64,000 nucleotides of DNA. It comes from Ruminococcus sp. (GTDB taxonomy: Bacteria > Bacillota > Clostridia > Oscillospirales > Ruminococcaceae). The notes under the pieces are model-generated. The model was not told the DNA's origin and ran no database searches. It worked only from the letters and a program-made list of their open reading frames with translations. Location: contig JAFTYF010000063.1 in NCBI GenBank assembly GCA_017461395.1, positions 1-64,000 on the forward strand, in the 5' to 3' direction. Below are positions 20,801 through 28,873 of this stretch, one piece after another (position 1 is the stretch's first letter; each line of letters starts with the position of its first letter). The translations under genes and the position numbers were made by a program.

Positions 20801-21525
20801 TACAGGAGACAGAGGTAAAGGAAAAAACGTCTCCTGATCCGGAGATATGCCATGAAATCATGGAAATGATAAGCACCGTGTATGACAGATCACTGTCTGA
20901 TATGCCGGCGAAGCTGAGTGTTACGCAGATAACAAGGAAATTCAAGGATGAAGATGAGGAATTTGATTTCCGCCTGAAACGTCCGAAATTTATTTCCGGA
21001 GATAGCAGTCTTTCCGGAACTGAACGAGGAACAGCAATACATACATATTTCCAGTACTGCGATTTCAACAGTGCTATTGAAAATTCTGAAGCTGAGCTTG
21101 AACGAATGGTAGAAATGGGATATCTCACCAGAATACAAGCAGATGCGGTTGATACGAGGAAGATAAGAGCTTTTTTTGAAAGTAATCTATATCGTCGTAT
21201 GAAATCAGCAAAGCAAGTTTGGAGAGAGAAAAAATTCATGGTTGCTGTTGCACACCTTGATATTGATAATTCACTCATGGAGGTACTCAAAAAGTCAGAT
21301 GGAATGATAAAAGGTATCGTTGATATGATGTTCGAGGAGGAAGAGGGACTTGTTATCGTTGATTATAAATCGGACAGAGGTGTTTCTGCTGATGCGCTTG
21401 CGAAACGCTATAGCGTTCAGCTGCAATTATATAAAGCGGCTGTTGAGCTGACAATGAAGAAAAAAGTTAAAGCCGCATACCTCTATTCTATTGAGCTTGA
21501 AAAAGAGATCCCGATTCATTTATAA
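17878..21525 (+). CDS. addA: ATP-dependent helicase/nuclease subunit AddA
   Basis: The helicase-nuclease subunit of AddAB, which resects double-strand breaks for recombination. The 1215-residue UvrD-like protein has Walker A AAAGSGKTS at 22-30, the Walker B block IDEYQDSN, helicase motif HGSKGLEYP, and a C-terminal RecB-type nuclease with D1149, D1162 and K1164 (DYKSD). Length and domain order are full. The partner addB, normally directly upstream, is not here; ligA takes that place. A terminator follows, so the gene ends the ligA transcript. Confidence 0.96.
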   Translation: MAWTTQQENAINARNSSIIVSAAAGSGKTSVLTERLVRLIADPASGVRADRMIVVTFTNDAAAEMKKRLDKRLRELINQNPGSRHLLKQQTLLQSARISTINSFCFELLRDNITDQGITSGFSIMDETENKALKAQAMDELLNWYIENEYGKISFLYDRFCIKNERVLVEVISLADEFLASVALRDKWFVDAEKEYRKDFKSSVYYSELMKMIRNKAEKALRLADECLEMISQIFSDIENYPQAKASFRQAEQEYDQISELAEIIRSGRFPDEAEAVRLSKFDSVQTVTEKKTPHNKNLRDIYKKKRDLMKSMVPEIIHGAATAESDFRESAEVTFVLIEMLRKYHEIIWEKKCLKNSVSFEDAEKLALDILAETDGQGRIIPSETARRTAEFYDIIMIDEYQDSNNKQDLIFRLISKNFRHTPDGEPMYGDNVFLVGDVKQAIYGFRLANPKNFIDTLSASEKYDPESSCKNQSIVLNKNFRSSHGVIDFVNFVFGQIMSEKCGGIQYNEDEMLYFGAQVYEKAGESCFTEIALISDDASEDEDDSEQADRDINYEAEYTADRIASMINEGCSVVTSEGTRPCRPSDFGILVRANKYINIYAKALNDRGIPAKTGEEKGYLKSREIAVLIDLLRVIDNPLCDIPVAAVLTSPMFMFTIQELAYIKSLDTEKRIYPIIIGIADDMYSDCTDAAFIAKCRDFLGFVDSFRLSAVTMTIGELISLIYDTTDFISVMQISQDGEKKRANLRLLIQYAQNYEGSSAYEGTGGLSGFLRHIDRVLETGDYKQGKTAVESGDYVVIQTLHGSKGLEYPFVFIAETSNKFRCDSQNAMFSPDGRIGYNLYDPKLIRRYKTFQQIMLHDEEKSSVRSEEMRLLYVGMTRAKQKLFINLKAGEKALKRVRTSIDRILLRNGDISEEVSTAETFADWLWTLLMMHEDFAAALREKCLEIPEHFIKFNEKLFDVVIPKSVGQAVQIQETEVKEKTSPDPEICHEIMEMISTVYDRSLSDMPAKLSVTQITRKFKDEDEEFDFRLKRPKFISGDSSLSGTERGTAIHTYFQYCDFNSAIENSEAELERMVEMGYLTRIQADAVDTRKIRAFFESNLYRRMKSAKQVWREKKFMVAVAHLDIDNSLMEVLKKSDGMIKGIVDMMFEEEEGLVIVDYKSDRGVSADALAKRYSVQLQLYKAAVELTMKKKVKAAYLYSIELEKEIPIHL

Positions 21526-21527
21526 TT

Positions 21528-21557
21528 AAAAGTCCGGTGTTGCACCGGACTTTTTTT
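21528..21557. terminator. Intrinsic terminator after addA
   Basis: AAAGTCCGGTG / CACCGGACTTT stem with a 3-base loop and seven T. The minus strand also ends in a T-rich run, so it may act in both directions. Confidence 0.93.
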
Positions 21558-21565
21558 GCAAGAAA

Positions 21566-21590
21566 ACCGGCATCCATTTGGATGCCGGTC
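21566..21590 (-). terminator. Terminator for the htrA gene
   Basis: A 10-bp stem, ACCGGCATCC / GGATGCCGGT with a 4-base loop, followed on the minus strand by TTTTCTTG. Confidence 0.75.
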
Positions 21591-21648
21591 AAGAAAGGAG
21601 AAGATGTGTAGAAATTTTTTTTAGTCAGTGAACCGAGAAGTTCAGTCG

Positions 21649-23076
21649 TCAGGATTTTTTCTCCTGGAGAGCAAGTTTGATTTTGATATCCTCGCCGTAG
21701 CGGCTGATCGTAAGGGTTATTTCATCGCCAGCCTTATGTTCGCTGATTATTTCGTTAAGTTCAGCAGCGGTTGTAATTGCCTTGCCGTCAACGTCGATAA
21801 TAACATCGCCCTGGAGAATACCAGCCTTTTCAGCGGCGCTGTCCGGCATAACGGAAAGAACGTATACTCCCATAGGAAGATTGAGATAGCGTGAGTAAGT
21901 TTCAGTGATATCGTTTGTTGCTATACCGATCTGAGGTCTGCCTGTAACATACTGGTAGTTGATAAGGTCGTCAATGATTACCTTAGCGTCTGAGATCGGG
22001 ATTGCGAATCCAAGACCTTCAACACTGGGCATACCATAGCTGGAGGACATCTTGGAGGAATTGATACCGATTACCTGACCGCAGCTGTTGAGGAGAGGCC
22101 CTCCGGAGTTACCGCTGTTGATAGCGGCGTCTGTCTGGATAAGTGACATACTTCTCTCATTTACGGAAATTTCTCTGTTAAGGGCAGAAATGATACCGCT
22201 TGTAACTGAGCCGAAAAGGTCGAATCCAAGAGGATTTCCGACAGCGATAACAAGCTCGCCTACCATAAGATCATTGCTGTCACCGATAACAGCGGGTTTA
22301 AGACCTGTTTTGTTTACTTTAAGAACTGCGATATCAGTTTCAATGTCGTATGCGATGATATTTGCCTCAACTTCGCTTTCATCGCTGAAAAGCACCGAAA
22401 CTTCAACGGCTTCACCAGCCTGATATTCACTTGTATCGTAAACGCAGTGAGCATTTGTAACGATGTATCCGTCTTCTGAGATTACAAAACCAGTGCCGGC
22501 TGTGGGAAATTCTCCTTGCTGAGGCTCAGAACCCCAGCCAAAGAATCCTCCGTATAGTGATTCCTGAGTGAATTCAAATGTTGAAGCAACTCCTACAACT
22601 GAGGGCATAATTTCGTCAACGATTTCCGGAATCGGCTTTGCATCTTCACGGGCAGCAAGCTGGATAAGACTGGGTAGATCCTCCGCAGAAGAAACGTTCT
22701 TTGAGGCGTTGAGATTTTCAGCCTCAAGAGAGTCGTCGTCATTGTTGGATCTTTTTTTCTCCGGATCAAATTCAGATATTTCAGTTTTGTCCTTGTTGTC
22801 CATGTATATTTTGTAGCCCTGAATCGAACCTACACCCACAACGGCAAGGCAGAGAACGAATATAGCAGATTTGAGAAAGAAATGCTTGCGCTTCTTTTTG
22901 AGTTTGGGAGTATTTTCAGAAGTAAAAGCGTAGGAATTGTTATCAGGAGAGTATGGTGCAGATTCACCGTAATAATTCTCATAGCTCTGAGTTCCTGCAC
23001 TGCCAGTATCAGAAATATTATCTGTTTCGTTTGTGAAGGTGTTCTGATTGTCATCGAAATTGTAATTATTTATCAT
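21649..23076 (-). CDS. htrA: Membrane-anchored HtrA/DegP-like serine protease
   Basis: Surface quality-control protease, 475 residues. An N-terminal Asn/Ser-rich cytoplasmic segment is followed by one transmembrane helix (about 68-87), a trypsin-like domain with triad H210, D248 and S324 (GNSGGPL), and one C-terminal PDZ domain (about 380-470). ATG 23076 was chosen because AAAGGAAG lies just upstream; an in-frame ATG at 23262 would add about 60 residues coded by AT-rich intergenic sequence. It is downstream of an ECF sigma/partner pair but separated from them by a hairpin. Confidence 0.95.
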   Translation of the reverse strand: MINNYNFDDNQNTFTNETDNISDTGSAGTQSYENYYGESAPYSPDNNSYAFTSENTPKLKKKRKHFFLKSAIFVLCLAVVGVGSIQGYKIYMDNKDKTEISEFDPEKKRSNNDDDSLEAENLNASKNVSSAEDLPSLIQLAAREDAKPIPEIVDEIMPSVVGVASTFEFTQESLYGGFFGWGSEPQQGEFPTAGTGFVISEDGYIVTNAHCVYDTSEYQAGEAVEVSVLFSDESEVEANIIAYDIETDIAVLKVNKTGLKPAVIGDSNDLMVGELVIAVGNPLGFDLFGSVTSGIISALNREISVNERSMSLIQTDAAINSGNSGGPLLNSCGQVIGINSSKMSSSYGMPSVEGLGFAIPISDAKVIIDDLINYQYVTGRPQIGIATNDITETYSRYLNLPMGVYVLSVMPDSAAEKAGILQGDVIIDVDGKAITTAAELNEIISEHKAGDEITLTISRYGEDIKIKLALQEKKS

Positions 23077-23207
23077 AAGAATCTTCCTTTCGGTTAAGAT
23101 TTGTTTAACTCTGTACTTTTTATTATAAGCTTTTTTGTGATAATTATATGATAATCGATAGAAAAAAATAAAAAAATCATGTGTGTATGTGATAAAGAGT
23201 TTGAAAA

Positions 23208-23247
23208 AACACAAATGCCACAGCATATGCCGTGACATTTGTGTTTT
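23208..23247 (-). terminator. Terminator after the sigma-factor partner gene
   Basis: AAACACAAATG and CATTTGTGTTT arms with a GCATATGC centre; a T-run follows on the minus strand. Confidence 0.8.
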
Positions 23248-23258
23248 TACCTGCAATA

Positions 23259-24455
23259 TCATGTAAGAGCTTTGATAGTTTCCATAGGTCCAAGCGGAAG
23301 TTCTACAAAACTGAAATCAGAGTCGGAATAGCCAAGCTGTGCAAGGAGTTCGCCGTCGCCGTTTGTTACGATATTGAAAGCTTCATCGTAAACAAGCTGA
23401 TACAGGCGGCGGAATGAATCGAAGTCAGCTTCTGTCCAGTTATCAGTATAAATTCCCCATGCGCTGACTATTTCGTCATTTGTAAGAGTAGTTCCCATAG
23501 ACCAGTTAAGGAGAGATACAGACTGTTCTGCAATTATAAGCCATGTCTTATCATCCTGTATTCCTCTGATTCCGTTAAGCATAGACATAAACTCGTTGAC
23601 GCTTTGGCGCTTGAAATCAGACTGAGCGTATTCCCTGAATGCTCCGGCATCCTCAAAAGCTTTCCGGACATCCTCGTATTCTGTGATTATATTGCCGTTA
23701 TCGTAGTCGAATACATAGTTTCCTATAGTAATTCCGCTATCCCAAGTGATGGCATTTTCAAGCATTACATATACTTTTTCGGTACCTTCGCCTGTAATAG
23801 TTTCATTAAAGTTCTGGTCATAGGGGAAGGTGATTTCTTTTGATTTAAACGCTGTAAAATTGCCGTTTCTATATGCGTTGAATGTAATAGTAAACTTGCC
23901 GTTAGCATCAGACGGTAAAGTGATACTGTAGTGGACAGCAGCTTTTTTAGCAGGTGTAGTAGTAGTGGATTCGGCAGTGCTGGAAACAGTAGTCTCAGCA
24001 GTATCTGTTGCTGATATTTCAGTTTTTGTACTTGTTGTCGTCTGAGATGTAATTTCATCTGTCGTTGAAGCTGTGGTTGTAATGGTATCTGTTACAGATG
24101 TTGTTTCTGTAACGATTCCCGTATAGAAATCATTATTTTCCGGCTGATTATCTTTCGTACCCTGACGGCTGAGACCTTTTATAGCAAGGAATCCGAATCC
24201 TGCGACAAGAATTAATGATGCTGCAATACCGAAAGCATACGAGCGATACCAGGGTGTTTTTGTAATTTTATCTGCTTTTCTGTCTGTAATGAATTCATTT
24301 TTATTATTTTTCATATCCAATTTCTCCTCACAAAGTTTTGCGATACGCTTTTTAGCAGATTTATCAGCAAATGGAAAATCTTCAGATATTTTTTCTATTT
24401 CATAATCATCCAGTTCAGTCAGTCTGTTCAGAAAATCATATTTATTATCATTCAT
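23259..24455 (-). CDS. Membrane protein, probable anti-sigma partner of the ECF factor
   Basis: A 398-residue protein starting 14 bases after the upstream ECF sigma gene. It has a charged cytoplasmic part (1-70), one transmembrane helix (about 72-93), a Thr/Ser-rich linker (about 115-170) and an outside domain of some 220 residues with no recognised fold. This topology, inside sigma-binding segment plus outside sensor, is that of membrane anti-sigma factors. No zinc-binding HxxxCxxC motif is seen, so the anti-sigma role is inferred from context only. Confidence 0.75.
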   Translation of the reverse strand: MNDNKYDFLNRLTELDDYEIEKISEDFPFADKSAKKRIAKLCEEKLDMKNNKNEFITDRKADKITKTPWYRSYAFGIAASLILVAGFGFLAIKGLSRQGTKDNQPENNDFYTGIVTETTSVTDTITTTASTTDEITSQTTTSTKTEISATDTAETTVSSTAESTTTTPAKKAAVHYSITLPSDANGKFTITFNAYRNGNFTAFKSKEITFPYDQNFNETITGEGTEKVYVMLENAITWDSGITIGNYVFDYDNGNIITEYEDVRKAFEDAGAFREYAQSDFKRQSVNEFMSMLNGIRGIQDDKTWLIIAEQSVSLLNWSMGTTLTNDEIVSAWGIYTDNWTEADFDSFRRLYQLVYDEAFNIVTNGDGELLAQLGYSDSDFSFVELPLGPMETIKALT

Positions 24456-24469
24456 TGTGCGAACTCTCC

Positions 24470-25030
24470 TTACAGATATTTTTCATTTTCAAGCTTTTTG
24501 CGGATACGCTCTTTTGCTCTGCTGCTTCTCTGACGTACAGCGGCAGCTGAAAGAGAAAGTTTTTCAGCGATTTTTTTCAGTTTCATTCTGTAAAAATACT
24601 GGTAGATTATGATTGAAGTATCGGGTTCTCCGAGAGATCTGACGATTTCCCAGAGTTTTTCGTTAAAAAGCTTCTGTTCTGCAAGCATGTCAGGAGAAGC
24701 AGAATTTTCAGGTATTTCAGAATCTTCATCCTCTATATAGCCTGTATTCTGTCTGCTATACATAATTTTTTTATATGTATTGATAGCTTTTCTCTTGGCG
24801 ATTATGCTGATGTAGCTTTTTATCGTACCCTTGCCCTCATATTTATCTGTGTTGCTGAATATCTCAACAAAAACATCACTTACGCAATCGTCGATATCTT
24901 CTCTGCTCCCAGTACCCTTAAGCTTGCTGAGAACAATTGCATACACGAAATTGCTGTACTGATCAATCAGTATATAGTGTGCTTTCTGCGGAGATTTTCT
25001 TATAAGATCAAACCATTCTGCATCTGTCAT
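24470..25030 (-). CDS. ECF-type RNA polymerase sigma factor
   Basis: A 186-residue sigma-70 family protein with region 2 (YSNFVYAIVLSKLKG, DCVSDVFVEIF) and a C-terminal region 4 helix-turn-helix (KIAEKLSLSAAAVRQRSSRA). ATG 25030 has GAAAGG ten bases upstream; ATG 25039 and 25048 are in frame but poorly placed. The partner membrane protein follows after 14 bases. The upstream region carries a TGTCACAT motif also found before the second ECF gene of the window. Confidence 0.92.
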   Translation of the reverse strand: MTDAEWFDLIRKSPQKAHYILIDQYSNFVYAIVLSKLKGTGSREDIDDCVSDVFVEIFSNTDKYEGKGTIKSYISIIAKRKAINTYKKIMYSRQNTGYIEDEDSEIPENSASPDMLAEQKLFNEKLWEIVRSLGEPDTSIIIYQYFYRMKLKKIAEKLSLSAAAVRQRSSRAKERIRKKLENEKYL

Positions 25031-25062
25031 ATCAGTCATACCTTTCATTTGAATCGATTCAT

Positions 25063-25096
25063 ATATAACAGTCAAACGAGAAAAGAAAATGTGACA
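25063..25096 (-). promoter_or_regulatory. Candidate ECF-dependent promoter of the sigma gene
   Basis: On the minus strand TGTCACAT (25096-25089) followed 18 bases later by TGTTATAT (25070-25063). A similar pair lies upstream of the other ECF gene at 49198-49228. Assigned by internal comparison only. Confidence 0.4.
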
Positions 25097-25166
25097 TAAT
25101 TTTTGAAAAAATAAAAAGAAGTTTTTTAATGCTTTAGTATGTTGGAAAAGTTCAGAACTATAAACT

Positions 25167-25199
25167 AAGGGGACGCTCTGTAAGTGAAGACGTCCCCTT
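25167..25199 (-). repeat. Hairpin repeat (GGGGACG family), copy 1, possible terminator
   Basis: An AAGGGGACG / CGTCCCCTT stem with a 15-base loop lies downstream of the thioesterase gene. On the minus strand the unit closely matches the hairpin at 51375-51403, including the loop core CTTCACTT, and both copies lie 3' of a gene in the same relative orientation. Confidence 0.7.
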
Positions 25200-25233
25200 A
25201 TAATTGTTTTATTATAACATTTTCTGCAAATCG

Positions 25234-25626
25234 TCAATCAAGTTTTGACTTAGCCTTTTCAGTGAACTTTTTTCCGAAAACAAGAAATCTCTTGTGAGTG
25301 CCCTCGCCGATAGTTCCTTTTTCGTCGTATGCACGGACATCAAAAGTAAATTCTCTGCCGTTCACCTCACGGAGAACAGCTTCAGCACGGACATTCATTC
25401 CCTCAGGAGTTGCAGCCGTGTGAGCGATATTGAGCAAAGTTCCGACAGTAGTTTCGTCGTCTTCAAGAAAATCGGAAAGACAGCAGCAGGCTGCCTTTTC
25501 CATTAACATTGTCATAACGGGTGTTGCGAAAACCTCCAGACTGCCGCTGCCGACATTGACAGCAAGCTCATTCTGCGATACAGTAAGCTCTGCGCAGCCT
25601 GTGATACCAGTTTCAATATTTTTCAT
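25234..25626 (-). CDS. Hotdog-fold thioesterase (FlK-like)
   Basis: A 130-residue single-domain hotdog protein. VFATPVMTMLMEKAACCCL and VGTLLNIAHTAATPEGMNV match the fluoroacetyl-CoA thioesterase-like family (Thr, Glu and His in the active site). The usual substrate of such family members outside Streptomyces is unknown. It lies four bases after the LTA-synthase-family gene, so it is probably co-transcribed, and a repeat hairpin follows. Confidence 0.85.
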   Translation of the reverse strand: MKNIETGITGCAELTVSQNELAVNVGSGSLEVFATPVMTMLMEKAACCCLSDFLEDDETTVGTLLNIAHTAATPEGMNVRAEAVLREVNGREFTFDVRAYDEKGTIGEGTHKRFLVFGKKFTEKAKSKLD

Positions 25627-25630
25627 AAAA

Positions 25631-27556
25631 TCAGTCCTTGTCTGTAACAGGTGAATCAGAATAAAGATCGCCTATTACACGGTCATAAGTAAGATCGTCA
25701 AGCTCTGGCACATTTTCGATCGAGGGATCAAATGCGGTAGAGTAAATCGGGATTTCCTTCATGTAGTTCATCATTTTTTCGATGAATGCGTCATGCGGGG
25801 CGTCGATTATATCAAGAATTACATAAGGAACATAGAAGAAAGAGAACTTTCCATCCGGAACCTTAGAAAGATCAGCGTCGTAGTTGCTCCAGAAGAAGCA
25901 GGTCTGTTCGTAAAGGAGACTTTCTCTTTCCTCAGTGAGATCAAGTCTGTTGTAAACGCTTGTTTCGTTTCTAAGCGACGGGAAGTGATCTCCTACAAAG
26001 AAAATGAGTGTAGGTTCCTTGATATTCTTGATCTGTTCGAGGAATATTTCAAGAGCGTCATTTGAGTGCTGAATCCACTGGAGATAGTTGCCGAATTCAT
26101 CGTCAGGATCTTCGCCAAGATTGTACGGCTGATGATTCTGCATAGTAGTTGTGTGGATGTACATAGGATCATCAGATTCGTTCAGAAGTTCAAGAATCTG
26201 ATTGTAGAGAGTTGAATCCTCAACGTATGTGCCGTAATGACCTACATCGACAGTGAGGTCGGATTCACCTGTCACATCATCGTGGAAATAAAGATTATCG
26301 AAGCCAAAGAGGGGATATGTATTCTTTCTGCCGTAGAAGCTTGCCTGGAACGGGTGGATATAAGCTGTATTGTATCCCCAGCTCTTGTAGTACTGAGCCA
26401 TGGCGGGAAGTTCGTGATCCTTGTTGTATTCTCTCTGCGGCATATTTGGATCGTTGATACCCTTTACAGGCAGACCAAAGAGCAGCTCAAATTCTGCACG
26501 GACTGTCCAGCTTGCGAATGTGGGAGTGATAATTCTTCTGCTTTCACCAGCTTCACAAGCGTCATCAAATTTCTTGTAAACATCACTGCTGATATCGTTT
26601 TTCAGTTCATCAAAAACACGAAAATCTGCCATAGATTCGCTCATAATGAAGATGACATTAGGTTTTTTGCCGTTGTTGAAATCTCCGACTGCAACAACCG
26701 GTGCATTTTCCTGAATATCCTCGATATGTTCTTTGCTGTAATTTTCGGGTTCCTTGATTCTGTGCTCATAGTCCTCAGAGAGCGTCTGGAGGAGGAATCC
26801 TACAAAGCCGTTTTTGTCGAATTTATCATTGATCTTGCTTTGTCTAATAGTGTATGTATCGTCGATTCTGAATGCAGAGTAAACAGTTTTGTAGAAAGGA
26901 CGGCACATAACGAATCCAAATGTGCAGAGTACGAAAACAGATCCAACTAAAGTTCTTGGAATAGGCTTCCATTTAACCTTGGGGTTAAAGTAGTAAATAA
27001 GAAGAATAAAGGCTATAGCTATTACATAGCAGAGAATGAGATCCCATGTGATCTTTATGTATGCAAATGAGCTGAGACTTTTTACGCTTCGGAAAAGCTT
27101 CATATCGGAAATTATAAGGTGATTTCCGTTGGTATTGAATTTAAAGCGTTCTGTGGTGCTCATAGCGAGGAATATAATGGATTCTATCAGAACGGAAATC
27201 CAGCCTGATCTGAAAATTGCGAGGAAAAACGAGAAAATGAGATATGTAATTGCAAGCCCGAAGAACATGGGTGCCGGATGATTCATCCACATATCAAGAT
27301 AATGAGTCACGCTTTTTGCCTGAATTATTTCTGCTATCGAGAGAATAAATAACGGGAAAACTATGAGCAGTACGGTATTAAACACCTTGAATTTATCTGT
27401 TCTTTCGGCGCGCTTTGCGTTAAACGCTTTGAATTTCTGGAAACGTTCTTTCTTTTCAGCAGACGGCTCGGATTTTTCTGGTGTTTTTTCGGCAACATCA
27501 AGCATTTTGCCTTTTGCTCCTGCTGAATGGAGCTTTTCAATTGACTTATCTGCCAT
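25631..27556 (-). CDS. LTA synthase family membrane sulfatase
   Basis: A 641-residue protein: a charged cytoplasmic N-terminus (1-58), five helices up to about residue 218, then an extracellular alkaline-phosphatase/sulfatase domain. E307 in FIMSES, T351 in FASWTVRAEF (aligned with the catalytic Thr of LtaS) and GDHFPS supply the metal and active site. It may polymerise glycerol phosphate or transfer a related group to a surface glycan. The true acceptor cannot be told from sequence. Confidence 0.9.
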   Translation of the reverse strand: MADKSIEKLHSAGAKGKMLDVAEKTPEKSEPSAEKKERFQKFKAFNAKRAERTDKFKVFNTVLLIVFPLFILSIAEIIQAKSVTHYLDMWMNHPAPMFFGLAITYLIFSFFLAIFRSGWISVLIESIIFLAMSTTERFKFNTNGNHLIISDMKLFRSVKSLSSFAYIKITWDLILCYVIAIAFILLIYYFNPKVKWKPIPRTLVGSVFVLCTFGFVMCRPFYKTVYSAFRIDDTYTIRQSKINDKFDKNGFVGFLLQTLSEDYEHRIKEPENYSKEHIEDIQENAPVVAVGDFNNGKKPNVIFIMSESMADFRVFDELKNDISSDVYKKFDDACEAGESRRIITPTFASWTVRAEFELLFGLPVKGINDPNMPQREYNKDHELPAMAQYYKSWGYNTAYIHPFQASFYGRKNTYPLFGFDNLYFHDDVTGESDLTVDVGHYGTYVEDSTLYNQILELLNESDDPMYIHTTTMQNHQPYNLGEDPDDEFGNYLQWIQHSNDALEIFLEQIKNIKEPTLIFFVGDHFPSLRNETSVYNRLDLTEERESLLYEQTCFFWSNYDADLSKVPDGKFSFFYVPYVILDIIDAPHDAFIEKMMNYMKEIPIYSTAFDPSIENVPELDDLTYDRVIGDLYSDSPVTDKD

Positions 27557-27806
27557 TTGTGATCATCCTTTTCTTAATAAAAAATTTTTTGTATTTAAAT
27601 GTTGGTCAATATACTTTTTTTGAGAAAAAGGAGATATTTGGTATAATCTCCAAAAAGTTCGGTTAGTATTTATAATATATCACAAAACAAAATAAAGTTC
27701 AAGCCTTCAAAAAAAATATCACAATTCTGTAATCATTTTTGGCGTATTGGTAATAGTGTGTTATTAAACCTATGAAGTTTTGTGCAGATTTAACATAAAT
27801 TTTACA
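27557..27806. other. Intergenic region with a leader hairpin
   Basis: AT-rich 250 bases holding the promoter of the LTA-synthase-family gene, and a GGAGAT/ATCTCC hairpin (27630-27651) with TTTTTCTC on the minus strand, inside that gene's leader. A promoter-like pair on the plus strand (27620-27647) overlaps this hairpin. No coding potential is seen. Confidence 0.6.
27674..27702 (-). promoter_or_regulatory. Promoter of the LTA-synthase-family gene
   Basis: Minus strand TTGAAC (27702-27697), 17-bp spacer, TATATT (27679-27674), with an upstream TG. The leader is about 115 bases. Confidence 0.75.
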
Positions 27807-28514
27807 TTATATTACCATTCCGCCGTTGACTGCAATGACTTGTCCTGTAATATATTCAGCCTGATCTGAGGCTAAAAATGCAGCTGTATCGGCTATATGA
27901 CGGGGCTTTCCGAAGATGCCGAGAGGAATTTCCTCTCTGATAAGTTCGAGATCCTCCGGCGAGAAACGGCTGTTCATTTCGGTCATTATAAATCCGGGAG
28001 CAATGCAGTTTACTCTTATACCGGATGGAGCAGCTTCCTTTGCAAGAGCCTTTGTAAAACCGATTATCCCCGCCTTTGATGCAGAGTAATCGACCTCACA
28101 TGAAGCTCCGCACTGCCCCCACATCGAGGAAATATTGATGATACATCCAGATTTTCGGCTTATCATGGACGGCAGAACTGCACGGGAGCAGTTCATGGTG
28201 CCCCATAGATTGACTTCCATGATTCTTTTTGCCTTTTCCGGCGTGATATGTGTAAAGAGTTCTATTTCCGATATTCCGGCATTGTTCACAAGAAGATCAA
28301 TTATGCCGGAATTTCTTATGGCTTCAGCAGTTTTTTCTGAATCTGCAACATCAAAGCAGAGTGCAGTTCCGTGAAGTTCCTCTGCGAGCGTCTGAGCTTT
28401 TTCATGCGAATGTGAATAATTAATAATAATAGTATATCCCTCAGCGGAAAGACGACGGCATATAGCTTCGCCGATTCCGCCTGTACCGCCTGTTATCAGT
28501 GCTGTTTTTGACAT
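27807..28514 (-). CDS. SDR-family reductase, YmfI-like (EF-P 5-aminopentanone reductase)
   Basis: A 235-residue short-chain dehydrogenase with TGGTGGIG at the N-terminus, NNAG near 76-79, and the triad S129, Y142, K146. The block SSMWGQCGASCEVDYSASK, with its Cys pair, resembles Bacillus YmfI, which completes the 5-aminopentanol modification of EF-P. A general FabG role is the alternative. ATG 28514 was chosen: GGAGGG lies six bases upstream, whereas ATG 28520 directly abuts it. Confidence 0.85.
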   Translation of the reverse strand: MSKTALITGGTGGIGEAICRRLSAEGYTIIINYSHSHEKAQTLAEELHGTALCFDVADSEKTAEAIRNSGIIDLLVNNAGISEIELFTHITPEKAKRIMEVNLWGTMNCSRAVLPSMISRKSGCIINISSMWGQCGASCEVDYSASKAGIIGFTKALAKEAAPSGIRVNCIAPGFIMTEMNSRFSPEDLELIREEIPLGIFGKPRHIADTAAFLASDQAEYITGQVIAVNGGMVI

Positions 28515-28534
28515 GGTCATCCCTCCGAAGATAA

Positions 28535-28543
28535 ATTATAACA
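28535..28543 (-). promoter_or_regulatory. Extended -10 element of the YmfI-like gene
   Basis: TGTTATAAT on the minus strand, about 20 bases upstream of the start codon; no good -35. Confidence 0.5.
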
Positions 28544-28573
28544 CAAAATCCTGTAAAAATCCAGTGGCAATAC

Positions 28574-28602
28574 TTGAAAAAATAATCAAAATATGATATA
28601 AT
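28574..28602 (+). promoter_or_regulatory. Sigma-A promoter of the DUF896-cdd-radical SAM group
   Basis: TTGAAA 28574-28579, 17-bp spacer, TATAAT 28597-28602, with TG one base upstream of the -10. Confidence 0.88.
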
Positions 28603-28665
28603 GTCTGTGTATAATTTCTGTTTTTTTATAGAAACAGGTTAGTAATCGCAATAAGAGGTGATTTC

Positions 28666-28869
28666 ATGAATCAGGAAAAAATAGACCGTATAAACGAGCT
28701 TGCCCGAAAATCGAAGAATGAAGGACTTACTGACGCTGAAAAAGAGGAGCAGAAGCTTCTGCGTGATGAGTACAGAATGTCCGTTACAGGAAATCTTGCG
28801 GCTCAGCTCAGAAATACATATATTATGACTCCGGACGGAAAAAAACGTAAATTAGGTAAAAACGGGTGA
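28666..28869 (+). CDS. DUF896 family small protein (YnzC-like)
   Basis: A 67-residue helical-hairpin protein. The pattern KIDRINELARKSKNEGLT then EEQKLLRDEY and NTYIMTPDGKKRKL is the UPF0291/YnzC family. In Bacillus a relative lies in the SOS-induced yneA operon; the biochemical role is unknown. AAGAGGTG precedes the start. cdd follows after four bases. Confidence 0.93.
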   Translation: MNQEKIDRINELARKSKNEGLTDAEKEEQKLLRDEYRMSVTGNLAAQLRNTYIMTPDGKKRKLGKNG

Positions 28870-28873
28870 TCCT

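Noticed and set aside
23077..23262. An N-terminal extension of HtrA
   Set aside because: In frame but coded by AT-rich intergenic DNA overlapping a hairpin; a good ribosome site marks ATG 23076 instead.
26237..26950. A 237-codon open frame on the plus strand opposite the LTA-synthase-family gene
   Set aside because: Antisense to a well-supported membrane sulfatase, no ribosome site, and composition typical of a shadow frame.
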